Shown here one piece after another: positions 49,088 to 57,662 of a stretch of DNA of 64,000 nt. Source of the stretch: Mycolicibacterium grossiae (GTDB lineage Bacteria; Actinomycetota; Actinomycetes; Mycobacteriales; Mycobacteriaceae); NCBI RefSeq assembly GCF_008329645.1, contig NZ_CP043474.1:3286001-3350000 (forward strand), given 5' to 3'. Under the pieces are notes generated by a model. That model saw nothing but the letters and a program-made list of their open reading frames with translations, did no database searches and was not told where the DNA came from. Within the stretch, counting starts at the first letter, position 1; every line of letters begins with the position of its first letter. Made by a program: the position numbers and the translations under genes.

Positions 49088-49966
49088 CTACAGCGCGCCG
49101 ACGCTCTCCGAGCGATCCTGCGCGAAGCCCCAGTCCAGCAGCCGGGTGGCCTGGTCCCAGTACGTCGGGCCGCCCTCCTTCACCAGGCCGAACATCATGG
49201 CCACCACCAGGCGCCTGCCGTCGCGCTGCGCGGCGCCGACGTAGGTCTTGCGGGCGACGTCGGTGAAGCCGGTCTTGCCGCCGAGCATGCCGGGATACCG
49301 GTCGAGCATCTCGTTCTGGTTGACCAGCGTCACCGGGCCGTCCTTGCCGGGGAACGGTGCGGTGCGCGAACCGGTGATCGCCGCGAACTCCGGGTGGGCC
49401 AGCGCCGCACGGAAGATCACCGCGAGGTCGTGCGGCGTGGTGTAGCCGTCGATGCCGGGACCGTTGAGGCCCGACGGCGACCCGGCCCGTGTGGCCGTGG
49501 CGCCCAGGGAAGCCGCCTTGGCGTTCATCTTCGCCACCGCGGCGTCCGTGCCGCCCAGCATGTGCGCCAGCGTGTTGGCGGCGTCGTTGCCGGAGACCAG
49601 CAGCAGCCCGTCCAGGAGTTGTTCGGTGGTGTAGGTCTGACCGGCCCGAACGCCGGCGCAGTTGCACTCGACGGCGGTGTCGTGCTCGTCGGCCACGACG
49701 GTGGCGTCGAGGGGCAGCTCGTCGAGCACCACCAGCGCCAGCAGCGTCTTGATCGTGCTCGCCGGCGCGTGCGTCACGTACTGGTCGCGTCCGGCGAGGA
49801 TCTGCCCGGAATCCATGTCGGCGACGATCCACGCCGGTGCCGGCCCATCCGGCACCGGGAGCGCGCCGACCGGCGCCACGTCGATGTCCGCCGTCGCCAC
49901 CGGTGCGCCCACACCCGTGAAGATCGAGGTCAGAGCCGTCGCGGCGGCCAGTGTGAACTTCCCCAC
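49088..49966 (-). CDS. dacB2: D-alanyl-D-alanine carboxypeptidase DacB2
   Basis: The Rv2911-like D,D-carboxypeptidase, 292 residues. A signal peptide (MGKFTLAAATALTSIFTGVG, cleavage near residue 26) is followed by motifs S70-T-I-K73, S125-G-N127 and K231-T-G233. A disulfide is likely in ECNCAGVRAG. GTG 49966 stands 8 nt after TAGGCT on this strand (49975-49980) and fits the DacB2 N-terminus; ATG 50053 would put 29 odd residues before the signal peptide. It is divergent from the NAGGN operon. Confidence 0.92.
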   Translation of the reverse strand: MGKFTLAAATALTSIFTGVGAPVATADIDVAPVGALPVPDGPAPAWIVADMDSGQILAGRDQYVTHAPASTIKTLLALVVLDELPLDATVVADEHDTAVECNCAGVRAGQTYTTEQLLDGLLLVSGNDAANTLAHMLGGTDAAVAKMNAKAASLGATATRAGSPSGLNGPGIDGYTTPHDLAVIFRAALAHPEFAAITGSRTAPFPGKDGPVTLVNQNEMLDRYPGMLGGKTGFTDVARKTYVGAAQRDGRRLVVAMMFGLVKEGGPTYWDQATRLLDWGFAQDRSESVGAL

Positions 49967-50142
49967 GGGCCAGCAGCCTAACCGCTGTCCTCCGGTCGCG
50001 AGGAATGGGTTTGGCGACAATGATCTTGGGGCAGTTACTGACGAGGGCGACATTCGTGGCTACCGCCATGCGACATGCCGGTACCCACGGCGACGACCAG
50101 CCGAAACGGGTCGCCCGCGAACGAAAGGGTGACGCGAACTCC
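49967..50142. promoter_or_regulatory. Divergent region dacB2 / NAGGN operon
   Basis: A 176-nt gap. The dacB2 -10 box TAGGCT is at 49975-49980 (minus). For the plus strand GACAAT (50016-50021) is the best -10 candidate, giving a leader of about 115 nt with GAAAGG (50123-50128) as a distant ribosome-binding site. I see no strong hairpin. Osmotic control would be expected here but cannot be read from sequence. Confidence 0.35.
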
Positions 50143-51954
50143 ATGTGTGGCTTAGCCGGCGAGATCGCCACGGGCCGTCCGGCCAACCTCGCGGCGGTGG
50201 CCGCCATGACCGACGCGATGGTGCCGCGCGGGCCGGACAGCTCCGGTGCCTGGTCCTCAGAGCGGGTGGCCATGGGCCACCGGCGGTTGGCGATCATCGA
50301 CTTGTCGAGCAACGGCCACCAGCCGATGCACGACCCCGACCTCGGCCTGACCGTCGCGTTCAACGGCTGCATCTACAACTACCCCGAGCTGCGCCGCGAA
50401 CTGCTCGGCAAGGGCTACCGCTTCTTCTCCCACAGCGACACCGAGGTGGTGCTGAAGGGATACAAGGAGTGGGGCGAGAACGTCGTCGACCACCTCTTCG
50501 GCATGTTCGCCTTCGCGATCACCGAGACCGACAGCGGCCGGGTGGTGCTCGGCCGCGACCGCCTCGGCGTGAAGCCCCTGTACTGGGCCGACGTCGTCGA
50601 ACCGACGGGCGGTCGTGCGCTGCGCTTCGCCTCCTCGCTGCCGGCCCTGCTGGCGGCAGGCGGTATCGACACCGACCTCGACCCGGTGGCGCTGCACCAC
50701 TACCTGAGTTTCCACTCCGTCGTCCCGGCGCCGCACACCATCCTCAAGGGCGTGCGCAAGCTGTCGCCGGGCACCCTGATGCGCATCGAGCCGGACGGGA
50801 CGCGTAGCGAGAAGACCTACTGGACACCGGAGTTCGAGCGTTCGGCCGAGCGCGCCGGGTGGTCGGAACGGGATTGGCAGGAGGCCGTGCTCGCCTCGCT
50901 GCGCACCGCCGTCGAGCGCCGGCTGGTCGCCGACGTACCGGTCGGTTGCCTGCTGTCGGGCGGCCTCGACTCGAGTCTGATCGTCGGTCTGCTCGCGGAG
51001 GCCGGCCAGCACGGCCTGCAGACCTTCTCCATCGGCTTCGAGGCCGCCGGTGGCGAGGAGGGCGACGAGTTCAAGTACTCCGACGTCATCGCCCGCCACT
51101 TCGGCACCGACCACCACCAGATCCGGATCGACACCGCCCGGATGCTGCCGTCGCTGTCGGGGGCCATCGGCGCGATGAGCGAGCCTATGGTCAGCCACGA
51201 CTGCGTCGCGTTCTACCTGCTGTCCGAAGAGGTGAGCAAGCACGTCAAGGTCGTGCAGTCCGGTCAGGGCGCCGACGAGATCTTCGCCGGCTACCACTGG
51301 TACCCGCCCATGGCACACGCCCGCGACGACGACCCCGCCGACGCGCTGGCGCGGTACCGCACCGCGTTCTTCGACCGCGACCACGACGCGCTGAACGCCC
51401 TGTTGCAGCCGCAGTGGCGGCTCGGCGACGACGTCTCCGGTGAATACGCGCTGCGCCACTTCGCCCAGCCCGGGGCGCAGACCGGCACCGACCGGGCGCT
51501 GCGGCTGGACACCACGGTGATGCTCGTCGACGACCCGGTGAAGCGCGTCGACAACATGACCATGGCCTGGGGGCTGGAAGGGCGCGTGCCGTTCCTCGAC
51601 CACGAACTCGTCGAGCTGGCGGCCACCTGCCCGCCGGAACTCAAGACCGCCTACGAGGGCAAGGGCGTCCTCAAGGAGGCTGCCCGCCAGGTGATCCCGG
51701 CCGAAGTGATCGACCGGCCCAAGGGGTACTTCCCGGTGCCGGCGCTCAAGCACCTGGCCGGGCCCTACCTCGACCTGGTGCGCGACGCGCTGCACAGCGA
51801 GGCGGCCCGTTCGCGCGATCTGTTCGCACCCAAGGCGGTCGACGCGATGCTCGCCGACCCGAACGGCAACCTGACGCCGCTGCGCGGAAACCCGTTGTGG
51901 CAGCTGGGATTGTTGGAGCTGTGGCTGGCCCGGCACGTGGACGGAGTGGCATGA
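50143..51954 (+). CDS. asnO: N-acetylglutaminylglutamine amidotransferase (AsnB-like)
   Basis: Amidates N-acetylglutaminylglutamine to the osmoprotectant NAGGN. It has 603 residues. The class II glutaminase domain starts with MCGLAGEIATG, with Cys2 as nucleophile, and has AFNGCIYNYPELR; the AMP-forming synthetase domain has LLSGGLDSSLIVG near 270-282 and MAWGLEGRVPFLDHELVE. ATG 50143 is required to expose Cys2; the 46 codons of open frame before it are rejected. The assignment from plain asparagine synthetase to NAGGN rests mainly on the next two genes. It overlaps the synthetase gene as ATGA. Confidence 0.9.
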   Translation: MCGLAGEIATGRPANLAAVAAMTDAMVPRGPDSSGAWSSERVAMGHRRLAIIDLSSNGHQPMHDPDLGLTVAFNGCIYNYPELRRELLGKGYRFFSHSDTEVVLKGYKEWGENVVDHLFGMFAFAITETDSGRVVLGRDRLGVKPLYWADVVEPTGGRALRFASSLPALLAAGGIDTDLDPVALHHYLSFHSVVPAPHTILKGVRKLSPGTLMRIEPDGTRSEKTYWTPEFERSAERAGWSERDWQEAVLASLRTAVERRLVADVPVGCLLSGGLDSSLIVGLLAEAGQHGLQTFSIGFEAAGGEEGDEFKYSDVIARHFGTDHHQIRIDTARMLPSLSGAIGAMSEPMVSHDCVAFYLLSEEVSKHVKVVQSGQGADEIFAGYHWYPPMAHARDDDPADALARYRTAFFDRDHDALNALLQPQWRLGDDVSGEYALRHFAQPGAQTGTDRALRLDTTVMLVDDPVKRVDNMTMAWGLEGRVPFLDHELVELAATCPPELKTAYEGKGVLKEAARQVIPAEVIDRPKGYFPVPALKHLAGPYLDLVRDALHSEAARSRDLFAPKAVDAMLADPNGNLTPLRGNPLWQLGLLELWLARHVDGVA

Positions 51955-53696
51955 CCGTGGTGTCCGACACCGAGAGTCACCCGAGCACCGACGACGCCGG
52001 CCGCGCCCGCGGCGTCGTCCAGGACCTCGGCTGGGGCAGGCTGGTCTTCGGCCAGACCTTCGACGATCCAGACGAGTTCGGCAACGCCCTGCGCGCCGAG
52101 GCCACCGGCCGCCGCGACATCGGCATGTACCTCGATGCGCCGCACGTGTTCGTGGCGCTGCACCCGCACGAGTTCTTCATCGACCCGTCGTTCACCTACC
52201 GGCTGTACTTCGACGCCCCCGGCGAGTACCGCCCGTCGGACGTGTCCGGGGTGTCGATCCGGGCCGTCGACTCGATCGAGGACTGCGCGGCGATCAACCA
52301 GATCTACGTGCAGTGCCGCATGGTGCCCGCCGACGTGGACCTGATGTGGCACAACGTGCGGGCCGAGGAGCACATGGTCTACCTCGTCGCCGTCGACGAC
52401 GAGACCGGCACGGTGGTCGGCACCGTCACCGGCATCGACCACGCGCAGCTGTTCGGCGACGAGGAGAACGGCTCGAGCCTGTGGTGCCTCGCGGTCGATC
52501 CCACGGTGCTGCGTCCGGGAATCGGCGGCCTGCTGGTCCGCTCGCTGGTCGAGGAGTTCATGCGCCGGGGACGGCGTCAGATGGACCTCTCGGTGCTGCA
52601 TGACAACCAGGGCGCCATCGCGCTGTACGAGCGGATGGGCTTCGAGCGCGTCCCCCCACTCGGCATCAAGCGCAAGAACGCCATCAACGAGAAGCTGTTC
52701 GCCCCCGTGCAGGAGGAGGAGGGCCTCGCCGAACTGAACCCCTACGCCCGCATCATCGCCGACGAGGCCATCATGCGCGGCATCGCGGTCGAGGTGCTCG
52801 ACGGCAAGGGCGGCTACCTGCGCCTCACCCATGGCGGTACCAGCGTGGTGACGCGAGAATCGTTGTCGGAGTTGACCAATGCGGTCGCCATGAGTCGCTG
52901 CGACGACAAGCGGGTGGCGCGCAAGGTGGTCTCCGAGGCCGGCATCCGCGTCCCGCGCGGCCGCACAGCAGCGTTCGACGACAGCGACTACGGCTTCATG
53001 CGTGAGGTCGGCTCCGTGGTCGTCAAACCAGCCCGCGGCGAGCAGGGCGCCGGCATCACGGTCGGGGTGAGCAAGCCCGACGACCTCGATCGTGCGATCG
53101 CGTGGGCCGCCAAGCACTGCCCGGACGTCATCCTCGAAGAGCGTTGCGAGGGCGACGATCTGCGCCTCGTCGTCATCAACGGCAAGGTGATCGCCGCCGC
53201 GGTGCGCCGCCCCCCGGAGGTCGTCGGCACCGGCAAGCACACCATCCGGCAGCTCATCGAGGCGCAGAGCCGGCGGCGCTCGGCCGCGACGCACGGCGAA
53301 TCGGTGATCCCCGTCGACGACGTGACCGAGGACACGGTGCAGGAGGCGGGCTGGAAGCTCGACGACGTCCTGCCCACCAACTCCCACCTCGTCGTGCGGC
53401 GCACGGCCAACCTGCACACCGGCGGCACGATCGTCGACGTGACCGATGAGGTGCACCCGACGCTGGCCAAGGTGGCCGTCGACGCCGCCGACGCGATCGG
53501 CATCCCGGTCACCGGCATCGATCTCATGGTGCCGTCCGTGCAGGGTGACGAGTACGTCTTCATCGAGGCCAACGAGCGTCCCGGGCTCGCCAATCACGAA
53601 CCTCGGCCCACCGCACAGGCTTTCGTCGACCTGCTGTTCCCACGGACCGCGGCCACGCCGTGGGCGTGGCAGCCGGGGCCCGTCGAGCAAGACTGA
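51951..53696 (+). CDS. ngg: N-acetylglutaminylglutamine synthetase (GNAT plus ATP-grasp)
   Basis: Makes the acetylated dipeptide of NAGGN. The 581-residue protein fuses a GNAT acetyltransferase (about 97-240; LWCLAVDPTVLRPGIGGLLV, YERMGFERVPPLG) to a cyanophycin-synthetase-like ATP-grasp domain (about 285-565; SRCDDKRVARKVVSEAGI, VVVKPARGEQGAGITVGVS, YVFIEANERPGLANHEPRP). This fusion is characteristic of the Ngg family known from Pseudomonas and Sinorhizobium. ATG 51951 overlaps the asnO stop by 4 nt, so the pair is translationally coupled. Confidence 0.92.
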   Translation: MTVVSDTESHPSTDDAGRARGVVQDLGWGRLVFGQTFDDPDEFGNALRAEATGRRDIGMYLDAPHVFVALHPHEFFIDPSFTYRLYFDAPGEYRPSDVSGVSIRAVDSIEDCAAINQIYVQCRMVPADVDLMWHNVRAEEHMVYLVAVDDETGTVVGTVTGIDHAQLFGDEENGSSLWCLAVDPTVLRPGIGGLLVRSLVEEFMRRGRRQMDLSVLHDNQGAIALYERMGFERVPPLGIKRKNAINEKLFAPVQEEEGLAELNPYARIIADEAIMRGIAVEVLDGKGGYLRLTHGGTSVVTRESLSELTNAVAMSRCDDKRVARKVVSEAGIRVPRGRTAAFDDSDYGFMREVGSVVVKPARGEQGAGITVGVSKPDDLDRAIAWAAKHCPDVILEERCEGDDLRLVVINGKVIAAAVRRPPEVVGTGKHTIRQLIEAQSRRRSAATHGESVIPVDDVTEDTVQEAGWKLDDVLPTNSHLVVRRTANLHTGGTIVDVTDEVHPTLAKVAVDAADAIGIPVTGIDLMVPSVQGDEYVFIEANERPGLANHEPRPTAQAFVDLLFPRTAATPWAWQPGPVEQD

Positions 53697-53762
53697 CCCC
53701 CGCCGCCGGCGCGCCACCGGCGTACGTTTGGATCGTTCTCGAACGACTGATGAGGAGGCGCT

Positions 53763-54998
53763 GTGTCCGGGACCGTGGCCACCATGCCGGAGGCCGATCG
53801 CGCGTGGATGATCGACACCCTGCTGGCCCTGCTGCAGACGCCGAGCCCCTCGGGGCGCACGGACGCGGTGATGCAGCTGATCGGTGACACCCTGGACGAG
53901 CTGGGCGTGCCCTTCATGCTCACCCGGCGCGGCGCGCTGACCGCCGAGCTGCCGGGGGAGTCGGACACCACCGACCGCGCGATCGTCGTGCACGCCGACA
54001 CCATCGGCTGCATGGTCCGCGACCTCAAGGACAACGGCCGGCTCGAACTGATCCCCGTCGGCACGTTCTCCGCCCGCTTCGCGACCGGCGCCCGGGTGCG
54101 GATCTTCGGCGACGACCCCAACGAGTTCTTCACCGGGACGGTCATGCCGCTGAAGGCCTCCGGGCACGCGTTCGGCGACGAGATCGACACCCAGCCCACG
54201 CTGTGGGAGCACGTCGAGGTGCGCATCGACCGCAAGGTGAGCAGCCGTGCCGACCTGGACCGACTAGGCTTCCACGTCGGTGACTTCGTCGCGCTGATCG
54301 CGAGCCCGGAACTCACCGAGGACGGTTTCATCGTCTCCCGGCACCTCGACGGCAAGGCCGGCGTGGCGGTCGCCCTGGCGCTCGCCCGCAACGTCGCCCA
54401 GGAGCGGCTGGTGCTGCCGCACCGCACGACGATCATGGTGACGATCACCGAGGAGGTGGGTCACGGCGCCAGCCACGGCCTGCCACCGGACGTCGCCGAA
54501 CTCGTCTCGGTCGACAATGCGGTGTGTGCCCCCGGGCAGCACTCCATCGAGGACGGCGTCACCATCCCGATGGCCGATCTGCACGGGCCGTTCGACTACC
54601 ACCTCACCCGCAAGCTGTGCCGACTGGCCGAGGAGCACGCGATCCCGCACGCGCGCGACGTGTTCCGGTACTACCGCTCCGACGCGGCCGCGGCCATCGA
54701 GGCCGGCGCCGCCACCCGCGCGGCGCTCGTCGGGTTCGGGCTCGACGGCAGCCACGGCTGGGAGCGCACCCACATCGCGTCGTTGGAGGCGGTGTACAAC
54801 CTGCTGCACTGTTGGCTGCAGACGCCGCTGACGTTCGAGAAGTGGGACGCGCACAGCCAGGGCTCGCTGCGCGACTTCCCGTCCTCCAAGCAGCCGGCGC
54901 CGAGTGAGCAGTGGGTGCCGCTGTCCCGAGGTGACCACACCGAGCCCGGCGAGTGGTCGGGGGAGCACTGGCCGCCCTCGGAGGGTCCGCAGGCCTGA
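53763..54998 (+). CDS. NAGGN-associated M42-family peptidase
   Basis: A 411-residue metallopeptidase of the kind found with NAGGN genes. Metal and catalytic motifs of the M42 family are present: VVHADTIGCMV, HLDGKAGVAVALAL, TEEVGHGASHG, SVDNAVCAPG and FGLDGSHGWERTH. It may break down or recycle NAGGN when osmotic stress ends (inference). GTG 53763 has GAGGAGG about 4 nt upstream. A 66-nt gap separates it from ngg. A TACGTT in the gap (53722-53727) might be an extra promoter. Confidence 0.88.
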   Translation: MSGTVATMPEADRAWMIDTLLALLQTPSPSGRTDAVMQLIGDTLDELGVPFMLTRRGALTAELPGESDTTDRAIVVHADTIGCMVRDLKDNGRLELIPVGTFSARFATGARVRIFGDDPNEFFTGTVMPLKASGHAFGDEIDTQPTLWEHVEVRIDRKVSSRADLDRLGFHVGDFVALIASPELTEDGFIVSRHLDGKAGVAVALALARNVAQERLVLPHRTTIMVTITEEVGHGASHGLPPDVAELVSVDNAVCAPGQHSIEDGVTIPMADLHGPFDYHLTRKLCRLAEEHAIPHARDVFRYYRSDAAAAIEAGAATRAALVGFGLDGSHGWERTHIASLEAVYNLLHCWLQTPLTFEKWDAHSQGSLRDFPSSKQPAPSEQWVPLSRGDHTEPGEWSGEHWPPSEGPQA

Positions 54999-55036
54999 TC
55001 GGCGCGATTCCGGGTCGCCCGGCGGTGGTCCGGCGG

Positions 55037-55042
55037 TACAAC
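55037..55042 (+). promoter_or_regulatory. -10 box of the SnoaL-like gene (leaderless)
   Basis: TACAAC lies 7 nt before GTG 55050 with no ribosome-binding site. Confidence 0.5.
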
Positions 55043-55049
55043 TGACGGC

Positions 55050-55478
55050 GTGCTGAGCCTCGAAGAGATCTCCGACCGCCTCGAAATCCAGCAGCTGCTG
55101 ATCGACTACTCGACGGCGATCGACACTCGCCGCTTCGACGATCTGGACCGCGTCTTCACCGCCGACGCCTACATCGACTACCGCGCCATGGGCGGCATCG
55201 ACGGACGGTTCGGCGAGGTCAAGGCGTGGCTCGCCGAGGTGCTGCCCAACTTTTCGGCCTATGCCCACCTGATCGGCAACGTCGACGTGCGCGTCGACGG
55301 CGACACCGCGTCCTCGCGCACCATTTGCTTCAACCCGATGGTGCTGGGCGGCGCCACCGAGGCCGGCGCGCAGGTGCTGTTCTGCGGGCTCTGGTACGAC
55401 GACGAGTTCGTCCGCACGCCCGACGGCTGGCGGATGACCCGCCGCGTCGAGACCAAGTGCTTCGACAAGCTGGTCTGA
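55050..55478 (+). CDS. SnoaL/NTF2-like protein (Rv2910c-like)
   Basis: A 142-residue NTF2-like cone-shaped protein: EISDRLEIQQLLIDYSTAID, FDDLDRVFTADAYIDYRAMG and a C-terminal GLWYDDEFVRTPDGWRMTRR. This subgroup includes hydroxysteroid isomerase and dehydratase-like enzymes as well as non-enzymes; the function is unknown. Position before rpsP is conserved with M. tuberculosis. GTG 55050. Confidence 0.82.
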   Translation: MLSLEEISDRLEIQQLLIDYSTAIDTRRFDDLDRVFTADAYIDYRAMGGIDGRFGEVKAWLAEVLPNFSAYAHLIGNVDVRVDGDTASSRTICFNPMVLGGATEAGAQVLFCGLWYDDEFVRTPDGWRMTRRVETKCFDKLV

Positions 55479-55520
55479 GGCCCCGCGTTCGGCGATTTCT
55501 TCTGCGCGCCCGCGCTCTGG

Positions 55521-55526
55521 CAGAAT
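55521..55526 (+). promoter_or_regulatory. -10 box of the rpsP operon
   Basis: CAGAAT lies 134 nt before the rpsP ATG and would give a leader of about 125 nt containing the hairpins described separately. Confidence 0.4.
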
Positions 55527-55597
55527 GAACCGCTGTCCGCCCGCGGCTTCCCGGCTGGGATGCGCCGCGCGGGGGTCACACACGTAGGGCAAAACCG

Positions 55598-55633
55598 GGT
55601 GCCGGCATCCCGCCGGCACCGCTGAATTGCAGC
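55598..55633 (+). promoter_or_regulatory. Structured rpsP leader: two adjacent hairpins
   Basis: Hairpin 1 is a perfect 9-bp stem GGTGCCGGC (55598-55606) with GCCGGCACC (55612-55620) and loop ATCCC. Hairpin 2, GCTG-AATTG-CAGC (55621-55633), follows with no gap. Both lie 28-63 nt before the rpsP ATG and upstream of its AGGAG. Autogenous control of a ribosomal operon or attenuation are possible; neither is shown. Confidence 0.5.
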
Positions 55634-55660
55634 GTGGCACGCATACAGGAGACGTAGTTC

Positions 55661-56185
55661 ATGGCCGTCAAGATCAAGCTCACCCGGCTCGGCAAGATTC
55701 GCAACCCCCAGTACCGCATCGCCGTCGCCGACGCGCGCACCCGCCGCGACGGTCGGTCCATCGAGGTCATCGGCCGGTACCACCCGAAGGAAGAGCCCAG
55801 CCTGATCGAGATCGACTCGGAGCGCGCGCAGTACTGGCTGAGCGTCGGCGCCCAGCCCACCGAGCCCGTCCTGCAGCTGCTGAAGATCACCGGTGACTGG
55901 CAGAAGTTCAAGGGCCTGCCGGGTGCCGAGGGCACGCTGAAGGTCAAGGAGCCCAAGCCGTCCAAGCTGGACCTCTTCAACGCAGCGCTGGCCGACGCCG
56001 ACGGCGGCTCGGGTGGCGACGCCACCACGCCGAAGAAGAAGAAGGCCCCGGCCAAGAAGGCCGAATCGTCCACCAGCGAGGCCTCCGACATCGAGGCCAC
56101 CGCCGACCCGTCCGGTGCGGCCGACGCCTCCGAGCCCGCCGCCGAGGGCCCCGACGCCACCGTCGCCGGCGCCACCGAGAGCTGA
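55661..56185 (+). CDS. rpsP: Ribosomal protein bS16 with acidic/Ala-rich tail
   Basis: 30S assembly protein. Residues 1-85 are the conserved fold ([41 protein letters not shown]). The remaining 90 residues carry [11 protein letters not shown] and then an acidic Ser/Ala/Glu tail, the long form typical of mycobacteria (174 residues here). ATG 55661 has AGGAG 9 nt upstream. It leads the rpsP-khpA-rimM-trmD operon. Confidence 0.96.
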   Translation: MAVKIKLTRLGKIRNPQYRIAVADARTRRDGRSIEVIGRYHPKEEPSLIEIDSERAQYWLSVGAQPTEPVLQLLKITGDWQKFKGLPGAEGTLKVKEPKPSKLDLFNAALADADGGSGGDATTPKKKKAPAKKAESSTSEASDIEATADPSGAADASEPAAEGPDATVAGATES

Positions 56186-56192
56186 GTCCGCG

Positions 56193-56435
56193 GTGAGTTC
56201 CGTCGTCGTCGACGCCGTCGAGCACCTGGTGCGCGGAATCGTCGACAACCCCGAGGACGTTCGCGTCGACATGGTGACCAACCGTCGCGGCCGCACCGTC
56301 GAGGTGCACGTGCACCCGGATGACCTGGGCAAGGTCATCGGGCGCGGCGGCCGCACGGCCACCGCGCTGCGGACCCTCGTCGCCGGCATCGGCGGCCGGG
56401 GGATCCGCGTCGACGTGGTCGACACCGACCAGTAG
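56193..56435 (+). CDS. khpA: KH-domain RNA-binding protein
   Basis: An 80-residue single KH domain (Rv2908c-like; KhpA/YlqC family). The GxxG loop is in LGKVIGRGGRTATAL. In other Gram-positive bacteria it pairs with KhpB to bind RNA. GTG 56193 stands 7 nt after the rpsP stop. Co-operonic with rimM and trmD, which act on ribosome and tRNA maturation. Confidence 0.94.
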   Translation: MSSVVVDAVEHLVRGIVDNPEDVRVDMVTNRRGRTVEVHVHPDDLGKVIGRGGRTATALRTLVAGIGGRGIRVDVVDTDQ

Positions 56436-56447
56436 TTCGCCACCGGC

Positions 56448-56975
56448 ATGGACCTGGTCGTCGGGCGGGTCGTCAAGGCGCACGGCATCCGCGGTGAGGT
56501 CGTCGTCGAGGTCCGCACCGACGACCCGGAGGACCGCTTCGCGGCCGGAGCGACGTTGCGCGGCAAGGTCGGTCCGCGCGGACCCGAGCGCGAATTCGTG
56601 GTCGACACGTTGCGCGAGCACTCCGGACGGCTGCTGCTGGGCCTGCGTGGCGTCGCCGATCGCACCGCCGCCGATGCGCTGCGCGGCACGCTGTTCGTCG
56701 TCGACTCCGGCGAGTTGCCGCGCATCGAGGACCCCGACGAGTTCTACGACCACCAGCTCGAGGGCCTGCGCGTCCGCACGGTCGACGGCGCCGAGGTGGG
56801 CGTCGTCGCCGAGGTGTTGCACACCGCGGCAGGCGAGCTGCTGTCGGTGACGACCGGCGAGGGCCGGGAGGTGCTGGTGCCGTTCGTCACCGAGATCGTG
56901 CCGACGGTGTCGCTCGCCGAGGGCAGCGTCGTGATCGACCCGCCCGATGGCCTGCTCGACATCGACGCTCTCTAG
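56448..56975 (+). CDS. rimM: 16S rRNA processing protein RimM
   Basis: Assists 30S head assembly and binds uS19. It has 175 residues: an N-terminal beta-barrel ([20 protein letters not shown]) and a PRC-barrel domain with [15 protein letters not shown] and [19 protein letters not shown] 56448 is 12 nt after khpA. Spacing to trmD is 9 nt. Confidence 0.96.
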   Translation: MDLVVGRVVKAHGIRGEVVVEVRTDDPEDRFAAGATLRGKVGPRGPEREFVVDTLREHSGRLLLGLRGVADRTAADALRGTLFVVDSGELPRIEDPDEFYDHQLEGLRVRTVDGAEVGVVAEVLHTAAGELLSVTTGEGREVLVPFVTEIVPTVSLAEGSVVIDPPDGLLDIDAL

Positions 56976-56984
56976 GACGCGGCC

Positions 56985-57662
56985 GTGCGCATCGACGTCG
57001 TCACGATCTTCCCCGACTACCTCGCCCCGCTGCGACAGTCGTTGCCGGGCAAGGCCATCGGCTCCGGTCTGGTCGAGCTGGGCGTGCACGACCTGCGGGC
57101 CTGGACCCACGACGTGCACCGGTCGGTGGACGACGCGCCGTACGGGGGCGGCCCGGGCATGGTGATGAAGGCGCCCGTGTGGGGCGCCGCGCTCGACGAC
57201 CTGTGCACCGCCGAGACGCTGCTGGTCGTGCCGACGCCGGCCGGGCGGCCGTTCCGCCAGGCCGACGCCGAACGCTGGACCGCCGAGCGGCATCTGGTGT
57301 TCGCGTGCGGCCGCTACGAGGGCATCGACCAGCGCGTCGTGGACGACGCCGCGCGGCGGATGCGGGTCGAGGAGGTCTCGATCGGCGACTACGTCCTCAA
57401 CGGCGGCGAGGTGGCCGCGCTGGCGATGATCGAGGCCGTCGTGCGGCTGCTGCCCGACGTGATCGGCAATCCGGCCTCCCACGAACAGGATTCGCATTCC
57501 GACGGTCTGCTCGAGGGACCCAGCTACACCCGGCCGCCGAGTTGGCGCGACCTCGACGTCCCGGCGGTGCTGCTGTCCGGCGACCACGCGAAGGTGGCGG
57601 CCTGGCGGCGCGAGCAGTCCCTGGCGCGCACCCGCGAGCGCCGGCCGGACCTCCTCGACTAG
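56985..57662 (+). CDS. trmD: tRNA (guanine37-N1)-methyltransferase
   Basis: Methylates G37 of tRNAs to prevent frameshifting. It has 225 residues with the SPOUT knot: [44 protein letters not shown] and [13 protein letters not shown]. The C-terminal domain has [19 protein letters not shown]. Start GTG 56985. The stop TAG (57660-57662) overlaps the TAG of the convergent lppW within CTAG. Confidence 0.97.
   Translation: MRIDVVTIFPDYLAPLRQSLPGKAIGSGLVELGVHDLRAWTHDVHRSVDDAPYGGGPGMVMKAPVWGAALDDLCTAETLLVVPTPAGRPFRQADAERWTAERHLVFACGRYEGIDQRVVDDAARRMRVEEVSIGDYVLNGGEVAALAMIEAVVRLLPDVIGNPASHEQDSHSDGLLEGPSYTRPPSWRDLDVPAVLLSGDHAKVAAWRREQSLARTRERRPDLLD

Noticed and set aside
50005..50142. 46-codon extension of AsnO
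   Set aside because: The class II amidotransferase needs Cys as residue 2, which fixes the start at 50143.
48171..50372. 733-codon minus-strand frame suggesting a fused carboxypeptidase
   Set aside because: Codons before 49010 are out of frame with dacB2 and are low-complexity shadow; a signal peptide and -10 box mark a separate start at 49010.
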